NCBI GenBank assembly: GCA_039545355.1
Contig: BCJJ01000020.1
Coordinates: 765,396-829,395 of the forward strand
From: Trichosporon coremiiforme
Taxonomy: Eukaryota; Basidiomycota; Tremellomycetes; Trichosporonales; Trichosporonaceae
Length of the DNA stretch: 64,000 nucleotides
Direction of reading: 5' to 3'
In this document: piece after piece, positions 55,003 through 64,000 of the stretch
Layout of the letters: each line of letters starts with the position of its first letter
Numbering within the stretch: position 1 is the stretch's first letter
Made by a program: the position numbers and the translations under genes
The notes under the pieces: generated by a model
Told to the model about the DNA's origin: nothing
The model's input: the letters and a program-made list of their open reading frames with translations, nothing else
Databases searched by the model: none

Positions 55003-57737
55003 CTTGATTGAAATACTAGTCCGGATTAGCCGATTAGCCCAAAACACGTTTCTTCCTCGCCTTGATCCGATGCGTCCCGTACTCACCAATGAACGACTGA
55101 AAAGAAGAGAAGGAGGGACTTGAATGAAAGGAATGTGTTCGTGCAATCCAGTTAACGAACGTACAGGCGGGGTATGCCTTGCTAGCAAGGGAACGAGAGA
55201 CGGAGGACAGAGAATGACGGCGTTGAGGAGATGAGAGGAAGACAGGAGCAGAGTTGTTAAAAGACTTGTACGGGGTGTGCAGCTGCAGCCACGCAGGGGA
55301 ACCAACGCCGGGTCGCGGGTCGGTTCGCGTGGGGCCGAGTGGGCCACAGGATCGAGCGAGCGAGCCCGGTAGGGGGAGAGGCAGCGGAGGGCAGTAGCAA
55401 CAACGGCAAGGAGCAAGGAGCAAGCTCAGGACTGACTGTAGAAGACAGCGCCTCTGAACCCAAACAGGGCGAGCGAGACCTTGTTGCTGGCGCGTCTGCA
55501 CGCGGGTGACCCTGGGAGCCGGATGCCCCGGAAGTGCCGTAGCACGGGAGGGCGTCTGAGACCCGGATCGTCCCTGTCCGCCAGTTGGCACACGCCCTGC
55601 AGCTGCCCTGCCTCAACCCTGCCTCCCCGCCCCTGACAGCGAAATCGACGCGTACGGGTGCCTCGTCAGCCAGCCGGCCGGCCTCCCCCCCGCCATGCCG
55701 CTGTGGCCGCTGTGGCTTCTTTCTGCCAAGCTGGGTCAGGACCATGAATAGATCGCAAGTTCCTTCGCTTCCTCACCACCAATCATGACACGCAATCTGT
55801 CCAAAGCACCCCTTTCGCAGCAGTTCGAGGTCCATTCACATCCACATCATCCCCTGAGCTTCCTGTTCATCCATCCCCCGGCTCCCCATCGTCTTTGCTT
55901 CCAGCAACCTCCTTCCAGCACTTCTTTGCCAGAGCTTACAGAGCTTACGGGCTTCCCCTTGTGTCGCGCCTCCTTCCTTCCCTCTGTCTTTGCACCCCGC
56001 TAATCGCGGCAACCTTGCTGTCTGCTGACACCATACTCCGCACAGCGCAGCGCGTTCATGCAGTGAGTGAGGGGCACCCTCTCAAGCTCTCAAGAGTGGG
56101 GCATTCGTACGCCAGAGTTCTGGACCTGGAATCGATGCAGCACACTGGAGCCTGTTTCTTTCAAGCAGATAGACATGTTGTGTGCTGTGCCTCAGTCCTT
56201 TCTTTCCCTTCATTAAGCAACTCTAATCTTCGCAGACGACAGTGAGACGGTCCTAATGAGCTTACGCATCACTGTGGCCAGACTATCTCCACGGAGCTTG
56301 ATGAGCTTGCAAGTGATCGCTCGAAAAGAGGCCTCATGTCGCATTCACATCCACAGATAGACTTTCTCCCATCACACACGCTTTGAATCGTTTATGACGC
56401 AGCTCAGACCAGTTCGCAGGCTCACATGCTCAGCGTCGGACGTAACTGAGAGATCTACTTTGATCTTCTTCATAATCGACTTGCCTCTTCTGTGAAGCTG
56501 CGAACAGTAAGAGCAGCAGTCCCACAGTCCCTGAGAACGATTGAGAACACTACCTTCTGCGAATATCATGAAGCTCACAACGAGAGCCTGACTCGAGCAA
56601 AGCGCACCCGAATTCTGGGACAGGGCAGCATGGTCCAGGACGAGCATGTGCAGGCAGATATGATACTTTCGCAGCACCACGGACAGTGGGATGCCAGGAT
56701 CTGAGCAAGGGTCAGTGGCACCCCGAATCGTGCTTGTCACCGAAATGGCTCGCTGGTAACTAGGCCTGGGTCTCCTGGAGCGTCCGTGGCTGTTCGTGCC
56801 TCAGCAGCTTTTCGAATGAGACTCCAAGTCTGTGCAGTATATAGCTTCAGCCTTGCGATGAGCGACGGGCTGTGCCCGATTGGCCGTCCTCGTGTCTTCG
56901 CTCCGGCGTTGCTCGCCCGCTCACCTTTCAACGCCGCATACGCGTCGGCTGCTCTTGAAGCTGAGCACCTGTGCTCGAAGGACGGGAGTCGACCATTCAC
57001 GTGACCATCTTCTCACTGAATCATTACGTAATACGGAGGTAAGAGGTACGTCTCACGTGCCCGGCAGCACGGTTCGAATCCTTCGTCCACGGCCCGAGTG
57101 CGCGGCAGATTTGTCGCCCGGCCGAGCGTGCCAGCATGGGTATGAGTCGTGCGACGGGCGGGCGCCAAGCCACGAAGTGGCGAGCCATTATTCTCAGTGC
57201 GAAGCGAACAGTCCTTTGGGACTTCTTCCAAGGAACGGTCAGCGTGGATGCAGCGGTTTTGGGAATGAGATGTGAAACGGATTGCTGGACGTGCAGTTGT
57301 TGTTGCAGGCAACAGAGTCAGGGAGGGACTGGACCTTGACTGATCACGGGTGGAGCTCCGATTGGCCGGGGAGAAGGTGTGTCGCCATCGCAGCGCTGAT
57401 ACTCGCCATCCAGTCGCATCTATCTCAACTTTCCACAAGCGAGCAGACGGAGAGCGAACGAAGCACGCGGACAGGGGATCACTGCACACTCTGCAGATCA
57501 CTGGTGTGCAATCGACAACCGACGTGCCTACGTCTGTGCACTGCGCACGAGATTTCCCAACCTACCGTGGACCGGGTCGCACGCCGGGCTGTCAAGGCGG
57601 CGTGACTGACCGGGGACATTTGCGCCTCTAGCGCTTAGTGTCCCACTACAAGAAGCCTCTTCGCCTGTCTCGTCCATTCGTAACCTTTTTTCATCTCTTC
57701 ATCTCACCCTTACCCCCAGCACGCCGACAGCTTCAGC
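55003..57737. promoter_or_regulatory. 2.7-kb divergent region, PL14 / DUF1275 gene
   Basis: Contains both promoters. A segment upstream of the PL14 start is pyrimidine-rich on the coding strand and is probably leader. No gene or RNA recognised; a B-box-like GGTTCGAATCC at 57068 does not fold as a tRNA. Confidence 0.5.
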
Positions 57738-59028
57738 ATGGCCAACTACGGCGCGGTCGCGCGGCGGCAGCGCTCGGCGCCCGCTCTAGGTTCTGAGTCC
57801 CAGCCGCTCCTCCTCTCCGACTCTTCGAGCTCGTCGACGACGACGGTTAACGACCGGAACGACCGGAAGAACGTAAACGGGCACGCACAAGCGAGCTTCT
57901 TCACCCGCTTCATGGCGCACCCTCGTCTCGCGCCGGACCCGGAGGACCGCCTGTCCAAGGACGACGACGAGGAGACGTGGGCGAGCTCCCAACTTGGCGC
58001 ACCCGACATGGTCGCTTCCAACCTCGTTATCACCCTGTCGACGGCGTGAGTGCCTTGCCTTGCCGTGCCTCGGTTACGCTCGTGTGCCCGCGTGACATGT
58101 GCCTTCTGAAGCACTTCAGCGCGCTATCTGGCTCAAGAGATCCGCCCAGATCCGCTGGTTCCGCTGGTTCGCGATAAGCTGCACAGGCTCACTACCGGGC
58201 GCGCGAGCACACTATCATGCTTGGAGAGAATCGGCAGCTGACCGTCACAGGATGCTCGATGCAGTCATGTACCGGCTGTACGGGACGTTCGCGACGAATC
58301 AGACGGGCAACACGGTGTTCCTGACGCTCGCGGCGCTGCACTGGGGCACGTCCAAGCTGATTCTCGCCATCGCCTCTCTCGGCGGCTTCTTCGGCGCCGG
58401 TCTCATCATGGGCCAGCTCGGAGCTCGATTCGGTGAGTCACTGTTCCACTGGTCGTCGTGTCTCCCGTTGTCTCGCGTGGACATTCCGAGGCGCCCGGTG
58501 TCCGTCATACCCGCGACATTGTTATTCGCGATCACTCCCTCCGACTCCGAACGCGATGCTAACGACGCAGGACACCGCCGCCGGTGGTGGGTAGTCACGA
58601 CGATGACGTACCAATGCATCATCCTTCTGATCTTCACCTGGGTCGTGTCTCCATTGGGTCACTCCCTCGTCGCGCCGGGCGGGCCGTACGAGTGGGTCGG
58701 CATGCTGCTCAGTGCGATCCAGGGCGGACCGCAGGTCGTGATGGCGACGAACCTCGGCGTGCCCGAGATGCCGACGGCGATGGTGACGAGTGCCTACGCC
58801 GGCCTCATCAGCGACATCAAGTTGTTCAGCCACGGCTTCAGTGTGCCCCGCGACCGCCGTATCGTGTACCTCATCACGTTCTGGGTCGGCTCCTTCATCG
58901 GCCTTGGCGTCGAGCAGAGCACGACGGCGTGGTTTGCGTCCTTCCTTAGCGCCGTGCTCAAGCTCATCGCGCTGTGGATGATTATCCGCGCGAGGCCGAG
59001 CGGCGTCAGCGGCAGCGCCCGTGGATAA
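57738..59028 (+). CDS. DUF1275 (YoaK-type) membrane protein
   Basis: Integral membrane protein of unknown function; the family occurs in bacteria and fungi. Exons 57738-58045, 58251-58432 and 58571-59028 give 315 residues. The first 90 residues are Ser-rich and charged, probably cytosolic. The membrane part begins VITLSTAMLDAVMYRLYGTF and shows the family signature ATNQTGNTVFLTLAAL. Further segments are ILAIASLGGFFGAGLIMGQL, YQCIILLIFTWVVSPLGHSL, VGMLLSAIQGGPQVVMATNL and VYLITFWVGSFIGLGVEQST. Introns are longer here (205 and 138 nt) than in most neighbours. Transport substrate, if any, unknown. Confidence 0.9.
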
Positions 59029-59253
59029 GCATGTCGCTTATCATGCGCTCCGACCATGGAGCGTAAGTAGCATTTAGTACCCCGGTACGCCCATTTTAGC
59101 ATATTACATCACGAACCCAAGTGAAGACCACCTTCTTGCTTACCCCTTGTACGAACCTTACGTTTCTTGGATGTATCCTTATCCATATACTCGGGCATTA
59201 TACAAACACTACTCCATCTAATGTCAGACACGGCGAGATTACGTCCAGCGAGT

Positions 59254-60130
59254 CTATTCGGCACGCGCGCGCTTGCCGCTGTCGCCAGCTGACTCCTCAG
59301 CCTGCGCACCGCTACCGGAAGCCTCGTTGTTCGCGACGCCGAACTGGAATCCGTCCCTGACAGCCTGCTCGACGACCTCGCGAATCCTGTCGTCGGGGTT
59401 GGTTCCGTCGCGCTCGGCCTGCTCCATGATCTCTTTCGTGCGGGCGAGGAGGTCGTTCGTCTGCTGCGAAGCATACGCGTCGACAGCCTGGTTGCTGACA
59501 CCCTCCGGCGCCTCGCCTCCCTCCTCGACGCCCTCCATTCCTTCTCCCTCGGGCTGCGCCGGAGGAGCCTCCCCAGTGATGCCACGGAGGTACTCGGCGA
59601 CCTCGGGCGAGTCCTCGTGCAGCGTTTCGGCGGCGGTCTTGCCCTCGCCGTTCTTGTGCGAGGCGTTCGCGCCGTGCTCGACCAGCCACTCTGCCGCCGG
59701 CAGAGATTCGACGACGTACAAAGGCGTGTCGCCGTCCTCGTCCACCAGGTTCACGTCGCCACCGATCGAGACGAGATACTCGAGCAGAGGCAGGTGCGCG
59801 TACGAGGCCGCGGCGTGCATCGGAGAGTAGGAGTTGGCATCGAATGCGTTGGGCGACTCGCCGGCGGCGATGAGCTCCTGTTCGTTAGCTTTACACGGCC
59901 CAAGCCACTAAGCTGGACATTTCACTCCCAGGACTGCAGCTTAAGTTACACCAGCGTCCAGCTGTAACTTTGACCTAACTGTAGCCCGGAGCTCAGCCAA
60001 TACTCAGGTTCCTCTGCGGGGTTGAAGCAGACGGCTCCGGGTGACCGAGCGCACTCACCTTGACGCGGTCAAGGTCACCGTCGCTGGCTGCAACCCAGAT
60101 GTTCTTTCCGTTTCCGACCGAGTTGACCAT
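59254..60130 (-). CDS. Small ankyrin-repeat protein (YCR051W-like)
   Basis: Two exons (60059-60130, 59254-59877) separated by a 181-nt intron give 231 residues. Start MVNSVGNGKNIWVAASDGDL is in ankyrin form. Ankyrin repeats follow: DVDRVK-type first unit, SPMHAAASYAHLPLLEYLVS, DGDTPLYVVESLPAAEWLVE and EGKTAAETLHEDSPEVAEYL. The C-terminus is acidic then helical (DLLARTKEIMEQAERDGTNP) and ends with a basic stretch GKRARAE. Length and architecture resemble yeast YCR051W. Function unknown; a protein-protein adaptor is likely. It is convergent with the DUF1275 gene (225 bp between stops) and divergent from TRAPPC11 with 248 bp between starts. Confidence 0.9.
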
Positions 60131-60378
60131 TGTGCTTTGTTTTCCGTTCGTGTCGTAAATAGTCCAGTTGCACGAAAGCTTCGGTCAGGCTCGACGATAG
60201 AGGGTGGAGGTACTCGGGTGGAGGAAATTCTGAGATTTGGCTGGCGCCATGACGCTCATGCTCCGCCAGGCACGGGCGGCGGCCACCTGGCCTCGATCCG
60301 GTGATGATGCGGTCCGGCACCTAGCTTGTTGTTGCATCTGCCTTTCAACCACAGAACAAGGAGGGACGCGCGATCACC

Positions 60379-63300
60379 ATGAACTCGTACCCGCCCGAGG
60401 TAAGCACTTTATCCCCGAGTTTCAGTTGGTGAGCTTCCAGCTAATCCCAGTTCCTCGCGCACCCCCAGCCGCTCATGTTCGTCGCCGGGTTGGGGAGCGA
60501 CCCGGCGCCGACGCTTTCCTCCCCTCCTCTCTCGGGCCCTGCGACGAGTCCACATACGCAGAGTCCGGTGAAGCAACCTGCTACTCCGGAAAGCCAGCCC
60601 ACCTCGGGCGACGGGGATTTCGACACGCTCCTCTCCGGCCTGCGCCAGACGCTACGGCCGTACCAGCACCCCGCTCGCGTGTGGCTTCCCCCGAACGAGC
60701 GACGACAGTTCCGCGTTGAGCTCGTCGATCGCAACGCTCAACTTCCCGCGCGCAAGGCCGCCCCAGGGGCCGATGGACGATCCCACTCCCCGCTTTCGCC
60801 CTTGACTCCGGGCAGCCCCATGAACCCGGACGGACTGATTGCGCCTGTCTGGGTCCGGAAACACGCCGAGAGCGTGCCTGCCGTTTTCGTGAGCTTTATG
60901 CGGCTGTACGAGCCTCCGTCGCCGCATGGAAGTGCTGGATCCCCGTTGGGACAGGATATGATGGCCGATGCAGAGCGACAGGCAGAGCGCCAGGCCGACG
61001 AGAACCTCGTCAGTGACATTGCGGAGCTGAGGAAACGGCTCGCTGAGCGGGGAGTCAAGTTGACCGTTGTGCTTATTGCGAGCGCGCAGACGCTAGGTAC
61101 GTGCAAGATGGTCTGTTTCCACAAGCAGCTGACGGCAGACTCGCCCGGACTCGACTCACGCCTGTCCAACCTCCGCCGCTCCGCAGGACTCGGGGCCAAG
61201 GGTTCCCTCTTCGTCCTGACGCCCGTTCCCGCAGCCGAGCTGCCAGATTTCGTCCGCAGTCTGCAGGACGCACTCTGGGAACCGGCACTGGAGTACTACG
61301 CGGCACACGGCAAACGCGTCCGGCAGAAGCGCGGGCGTGTTCCCGCCAACATTGGCGAGAGAGGCGGCCGCTCGCGTAGTGGCAGTAGCGCTGCCGCGCG
61401 TGCGCGTAGTGGATCCTTCATCCGTCCGCTTGGACAGCAGGGCTGGATCGTTCGGTACGATTTCAAGGCGGGGTGGTTTGCGGAGTGCCGTGGAGAGTTG
61501 GACCTCGCGAGACGGCACTATGAGGACTGCTGGAACGAACTGGCACGCATGTTTGGAAGCACGACAATGCTCCCGCCGCGGACGAAGCGGTGGGCCGAGG
61601 CCAAGGTGCTCGCAGACTGTGTCGCTATCAAGGTAAGATTGAGCTACCAAACGCCCCGATGAAGCTGACAGCAGATCTGCAAGTTACTCCTGTACGAGGG
61701 CTCCGGCTCACGCGTCATGGTACCGTTCTTCGTGCACGTGCGGCGGTTCGCAGACCTGTCGCGCGGCTGGGGCATTGGAGAGGAGACGTTCGAGTTTTGG
61801 TCCTGGGTCGCGCGACAGTACCGGCTCTTCGGAGAGGTGCTCGAGCTCGCGATCCGGCACGGGTTGCGCGTGCCGCCGCTGCCGCTGCCGCAGATGTCAA
61901 CGCCGACAGTGCCGCCGACGCCCGAGGTACTCGTCTCAACCGTGAACCCGCTGCACCTGCTTCATCCGCCGGCTTTCTACTTCTACGCCGCAGCAACGTG
62001 TACAATGGAGCGCAAGGCGCGCTTCGACGCCGCCCTCGCGGCCGAGCAAGAGACAGGTTCTGTCGCGCTCGCCGGCGCGCCGGGCTTCGCGAACGAGAAG
62101 GGCGTCGACCACTCGGCGCTTATCATCGACCTGCTCACGAAGGCTGCGGCGCTTGGCGGACCGGGCGCTGCTGGCGCAGGCTTAGAACTGTATGACGCCT
62201 ACCGTGTCGCGGACACGTACGTCCAGTCCGGCAGGTACCAGGACGGCGCGCGCTACCTCGCCGACATCGTGGGCAAGTTCCCCGCCTGGGGTCCCATAAC
62301 GCGGGAGCTTCAGGCGCTGCAGCTGCAGTGTGTTCGCGAGACTGGCGACAAGGAGACGAACGCGGCGCTCGTTGTGCAGATGCTCGCGCCGGGGTGGTTC
62401 CGCAACCGTGCCAACCTCGTGAAGGAGCTGAACGCGCTCATGGAGGGGCAGGCGCCTGCCGACCCCATCGTCGTCGACATGCCGCAAGGCGAAGAATTGT
62501 TAGAGACCCGCGCGGGATTCCGCATCGCCGAGGCGCAGGCTGGCACACCGCTCGCGTTCCAGGTCCAGATCGGGTCCAGCGTCGACTTAGCCGACCTGCC
62601 CGTGATGTCGCTCAAGATCGTGTTCAGCGACGAGCGCGAGGTGAGCCTCTCGCCAGGCGGGGATGCCTTCGTCGACGTCGGCGACATGGGCGCCTCGGGC
62701 AACAAGAGCGGCAAGGCGGGCCTCAAGTTTGGCGAGGGCAGCCGACTCGTCGTCAGCGGAAAGATCAGCGCGCCGGACATTGCCGACGACATCGAGGTGT
62801 CCGACGTCATCGTCTGTATCGGCACGAACGGATGGACGATCGACGTCGGACTCAAGCCCGAGCCGCTGACGGCGTGGACGACCAAGGCAGGCTCGTACGC
62901 GCCCCTCACTGGATTGCACTCTGCGGTGGAGATCACGCCGCGTCTGCCCTCCATTGACATTGCACTGTCCCACCCCTCAACCGCTTATGTCGGCGAGGAC
63001 ATCCCTGTCTCCGCCACGGTGACGGCCGACGCGGCCGCACAGCTTGTCGTAACGGCTGTATGCGGCGAGGACGCGCTGCGCCTCTCGCACGGCAGCGACA
63101 GCGCCGACGGTCGCCTAGTGCTCGACCTGAAGTCGGGCAAGTCGACGGAGGTCTTCCGCATTGTTTCGCCGCGCGCGGTCGAGTGCCGCCTGACGTTTGC
63201 TGTCGGCGACGCGACCGAGACTGCTGTACTGGCGATAGTACCGCCATTCCGCGTCTCGCCCGGCATTAGGAATATTGGGCCACAGGCTATTGTTTCCGCC

Positions 63301-63993
63301 GCCCTCAAGCTTAGTGACCAGCGTGCGGTACAGGTGAAGGGCGTCACGGCGCTGGGCGAGGGCAAGATCGACGACTCGCTTGCAGCCGAGACGTTCCCAC
63401 AAAGTGAGTTGTCCATGGAGAATCCGTAACTGACAGCAGCCTGGACGCCAGACGCCGCGTTCGCCCTGTGCGCCCGCTTCGCGCTCGGCAGAAAGGTCGT
63501 CCCCGGGCTCAAAGTCGTGTGGCGGCCTATCCCCGAGTCCACCTCTGAACGCCGCGAGCTCAGCAGCTCGAGCGACGATTCGCCCTTCCTCTCTGCCCCC
63601 GAGGGCTCCGCTCCGGCTGCGGCCGACATCACGACAGTCATCGCGCTCCCGCCGATCCACGCCCCGCAACCTGACAGCTTCCTGACGGCGGAGGTGTCCC
63701 AGCCCGCCTCAGTTCGGTTGAACGAGCCTTTCACGCTCAAGCTCAGCGTGCGCAACTCGCACTACGGCGAGAGCGTGTGGGGCATCGTGTCGGGAGAGAC
63801 GAGCGAGCACTTTGTCTGGAGCGGACCGCGGGGCGTTCGCGTCGCTGTCGGGCCGAAGCAGACGGAGGAGATCGAGCTCAGACTCGTGGCTGTCAGCGGC
63901 GTCGGCACGTTAGCCTGGCCCAGTATCAGTGTCAGGGAAGGAGACGGGGAGGAGGTCGAGGTGCGCCGCAGCGGCATTGTCGTCCTCCCGTAA
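60379..63993 (+). CDS. TRAPP complex subunit 11 (foie-gras domain protein)
   Basis: Subunit of a TRAPP tethering complex acting in ER-Golgi traffic. Exons 60379-60399, 60451-61632, 61675-63403 and 63440-63993 give 1161 residues, complete within the window. The N-terminus MNSYPPEFLAHPQPLMFVAG matches TRAPPC11, as does the ERGVKLTVVLIASAQTLGTC segment. The foie-gras region follows: GWIVRYDFKAGWFAECRGEL, DLARRHYEDCWNELARMFG, VPFFVHVRRFADLSRGWGIG and LLHPPAFYFYAAATCTMERK. The C-terminal half is beta-rich (gryzun-like), with VEITPRLPSIDIALSHPSTA and NEPFTLKLSVRNSHYGESVW. Saccharomyces lacks TRAPPC11, but filamentous and basidiomycete fungi keep it. The stop is TAA at 63991-63993. Confidence 0.93.
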
Positions 63994-64000
63994 TGTCGTA

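Noticed and set aside
57060..57085. B-box-like GGTTCGAATCC suggesting a tRNA
   Set aside because: The flanking T-stem does not pair on either strand and no A box or acceptor stem was found.

Overview
The window is nuclear DNA of a basidiomycete yeast. Genes are split by many very short GT-AG introns (mostly 33-45 nt) with CTGAC or CTAAC branch points a few bases before the acceptor, GC is fairly high, and third codon positions are C/G-rich. Gene content (PNS1-type choline transporter-like protein, PL14 polysaccharide lyase, heme-thiolate peroxidase, AP-2, TRAPPC11, HEL2) fits Tremellomycetes, probably Trichosporonales; the species is inferred, not shown. No virus, transposon, CRISPR array or organelle DNA was recognised.

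Layout. 1-9 kb: 5' part of D-2-hydroxyglutarate dehydrogenase (-), glucose-6-phosphate isomerase (-), PNS1-like transporter (+) and ASNSD1-like protein (-), the last two ending tail to tail 52 bp apart. 9-24 kb: forkhead factor (+) behind a long leader, alcohol dehydrogenase (+), purple acid phosphatase (-), secreted beta-trefoil lectin (+), F-box protein with a Gly-Asp repeat tail (+). 24-30 kb: intronless secreted heme-thiolate peroxidase (+) in large spacers, plus an intron-containing tRNA-Gly (-). 30-35 kb: ZNF706/SERF-like zinc-finger protein (-) divergent from F-actin capping protein alpha (+), then a LIM protein (-). 35-39.8 kb: long gene-poor spacer with tandem repeats. 39.8-53 kb: LisH/WD40 protein (-), HAD phosphatase (+), HEL2/ZNF598 ubiquitin ligase (-), AP-2 alpha (+), and a polytopic membrane protein of no recognised family (-). 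53-64 kb: PL14 lyase (-), DUF1275/YoaK membrane protein (+), small ankyrin protein (-), complete TRAPPC11 (+).

Functional themes are general housekeeping (glycolysis and fermentation: PGI, ADH; vesicle traffic: AP-2, TRAPPC11; cytoskeleton: capping protein, LIM protein; ribosome quality control: HEL2) next to a secreted, environment-facing set (acid phosphatase, lectin, heme-thiolate peroxidase, PL14 lyase). The genes do not form an obvious cluster or single pathway. The most interesting observations are an acid-phosphatase intron that splices correctly in frame only with a GG acceptor, a roughly 205-residue insertion in capping protein alpha carrying a duplicated module whose two DNA copies differ only at synonymous sites, an unplaced polytopic membrane protein, and a long-form heme-thiolate peroxidase.
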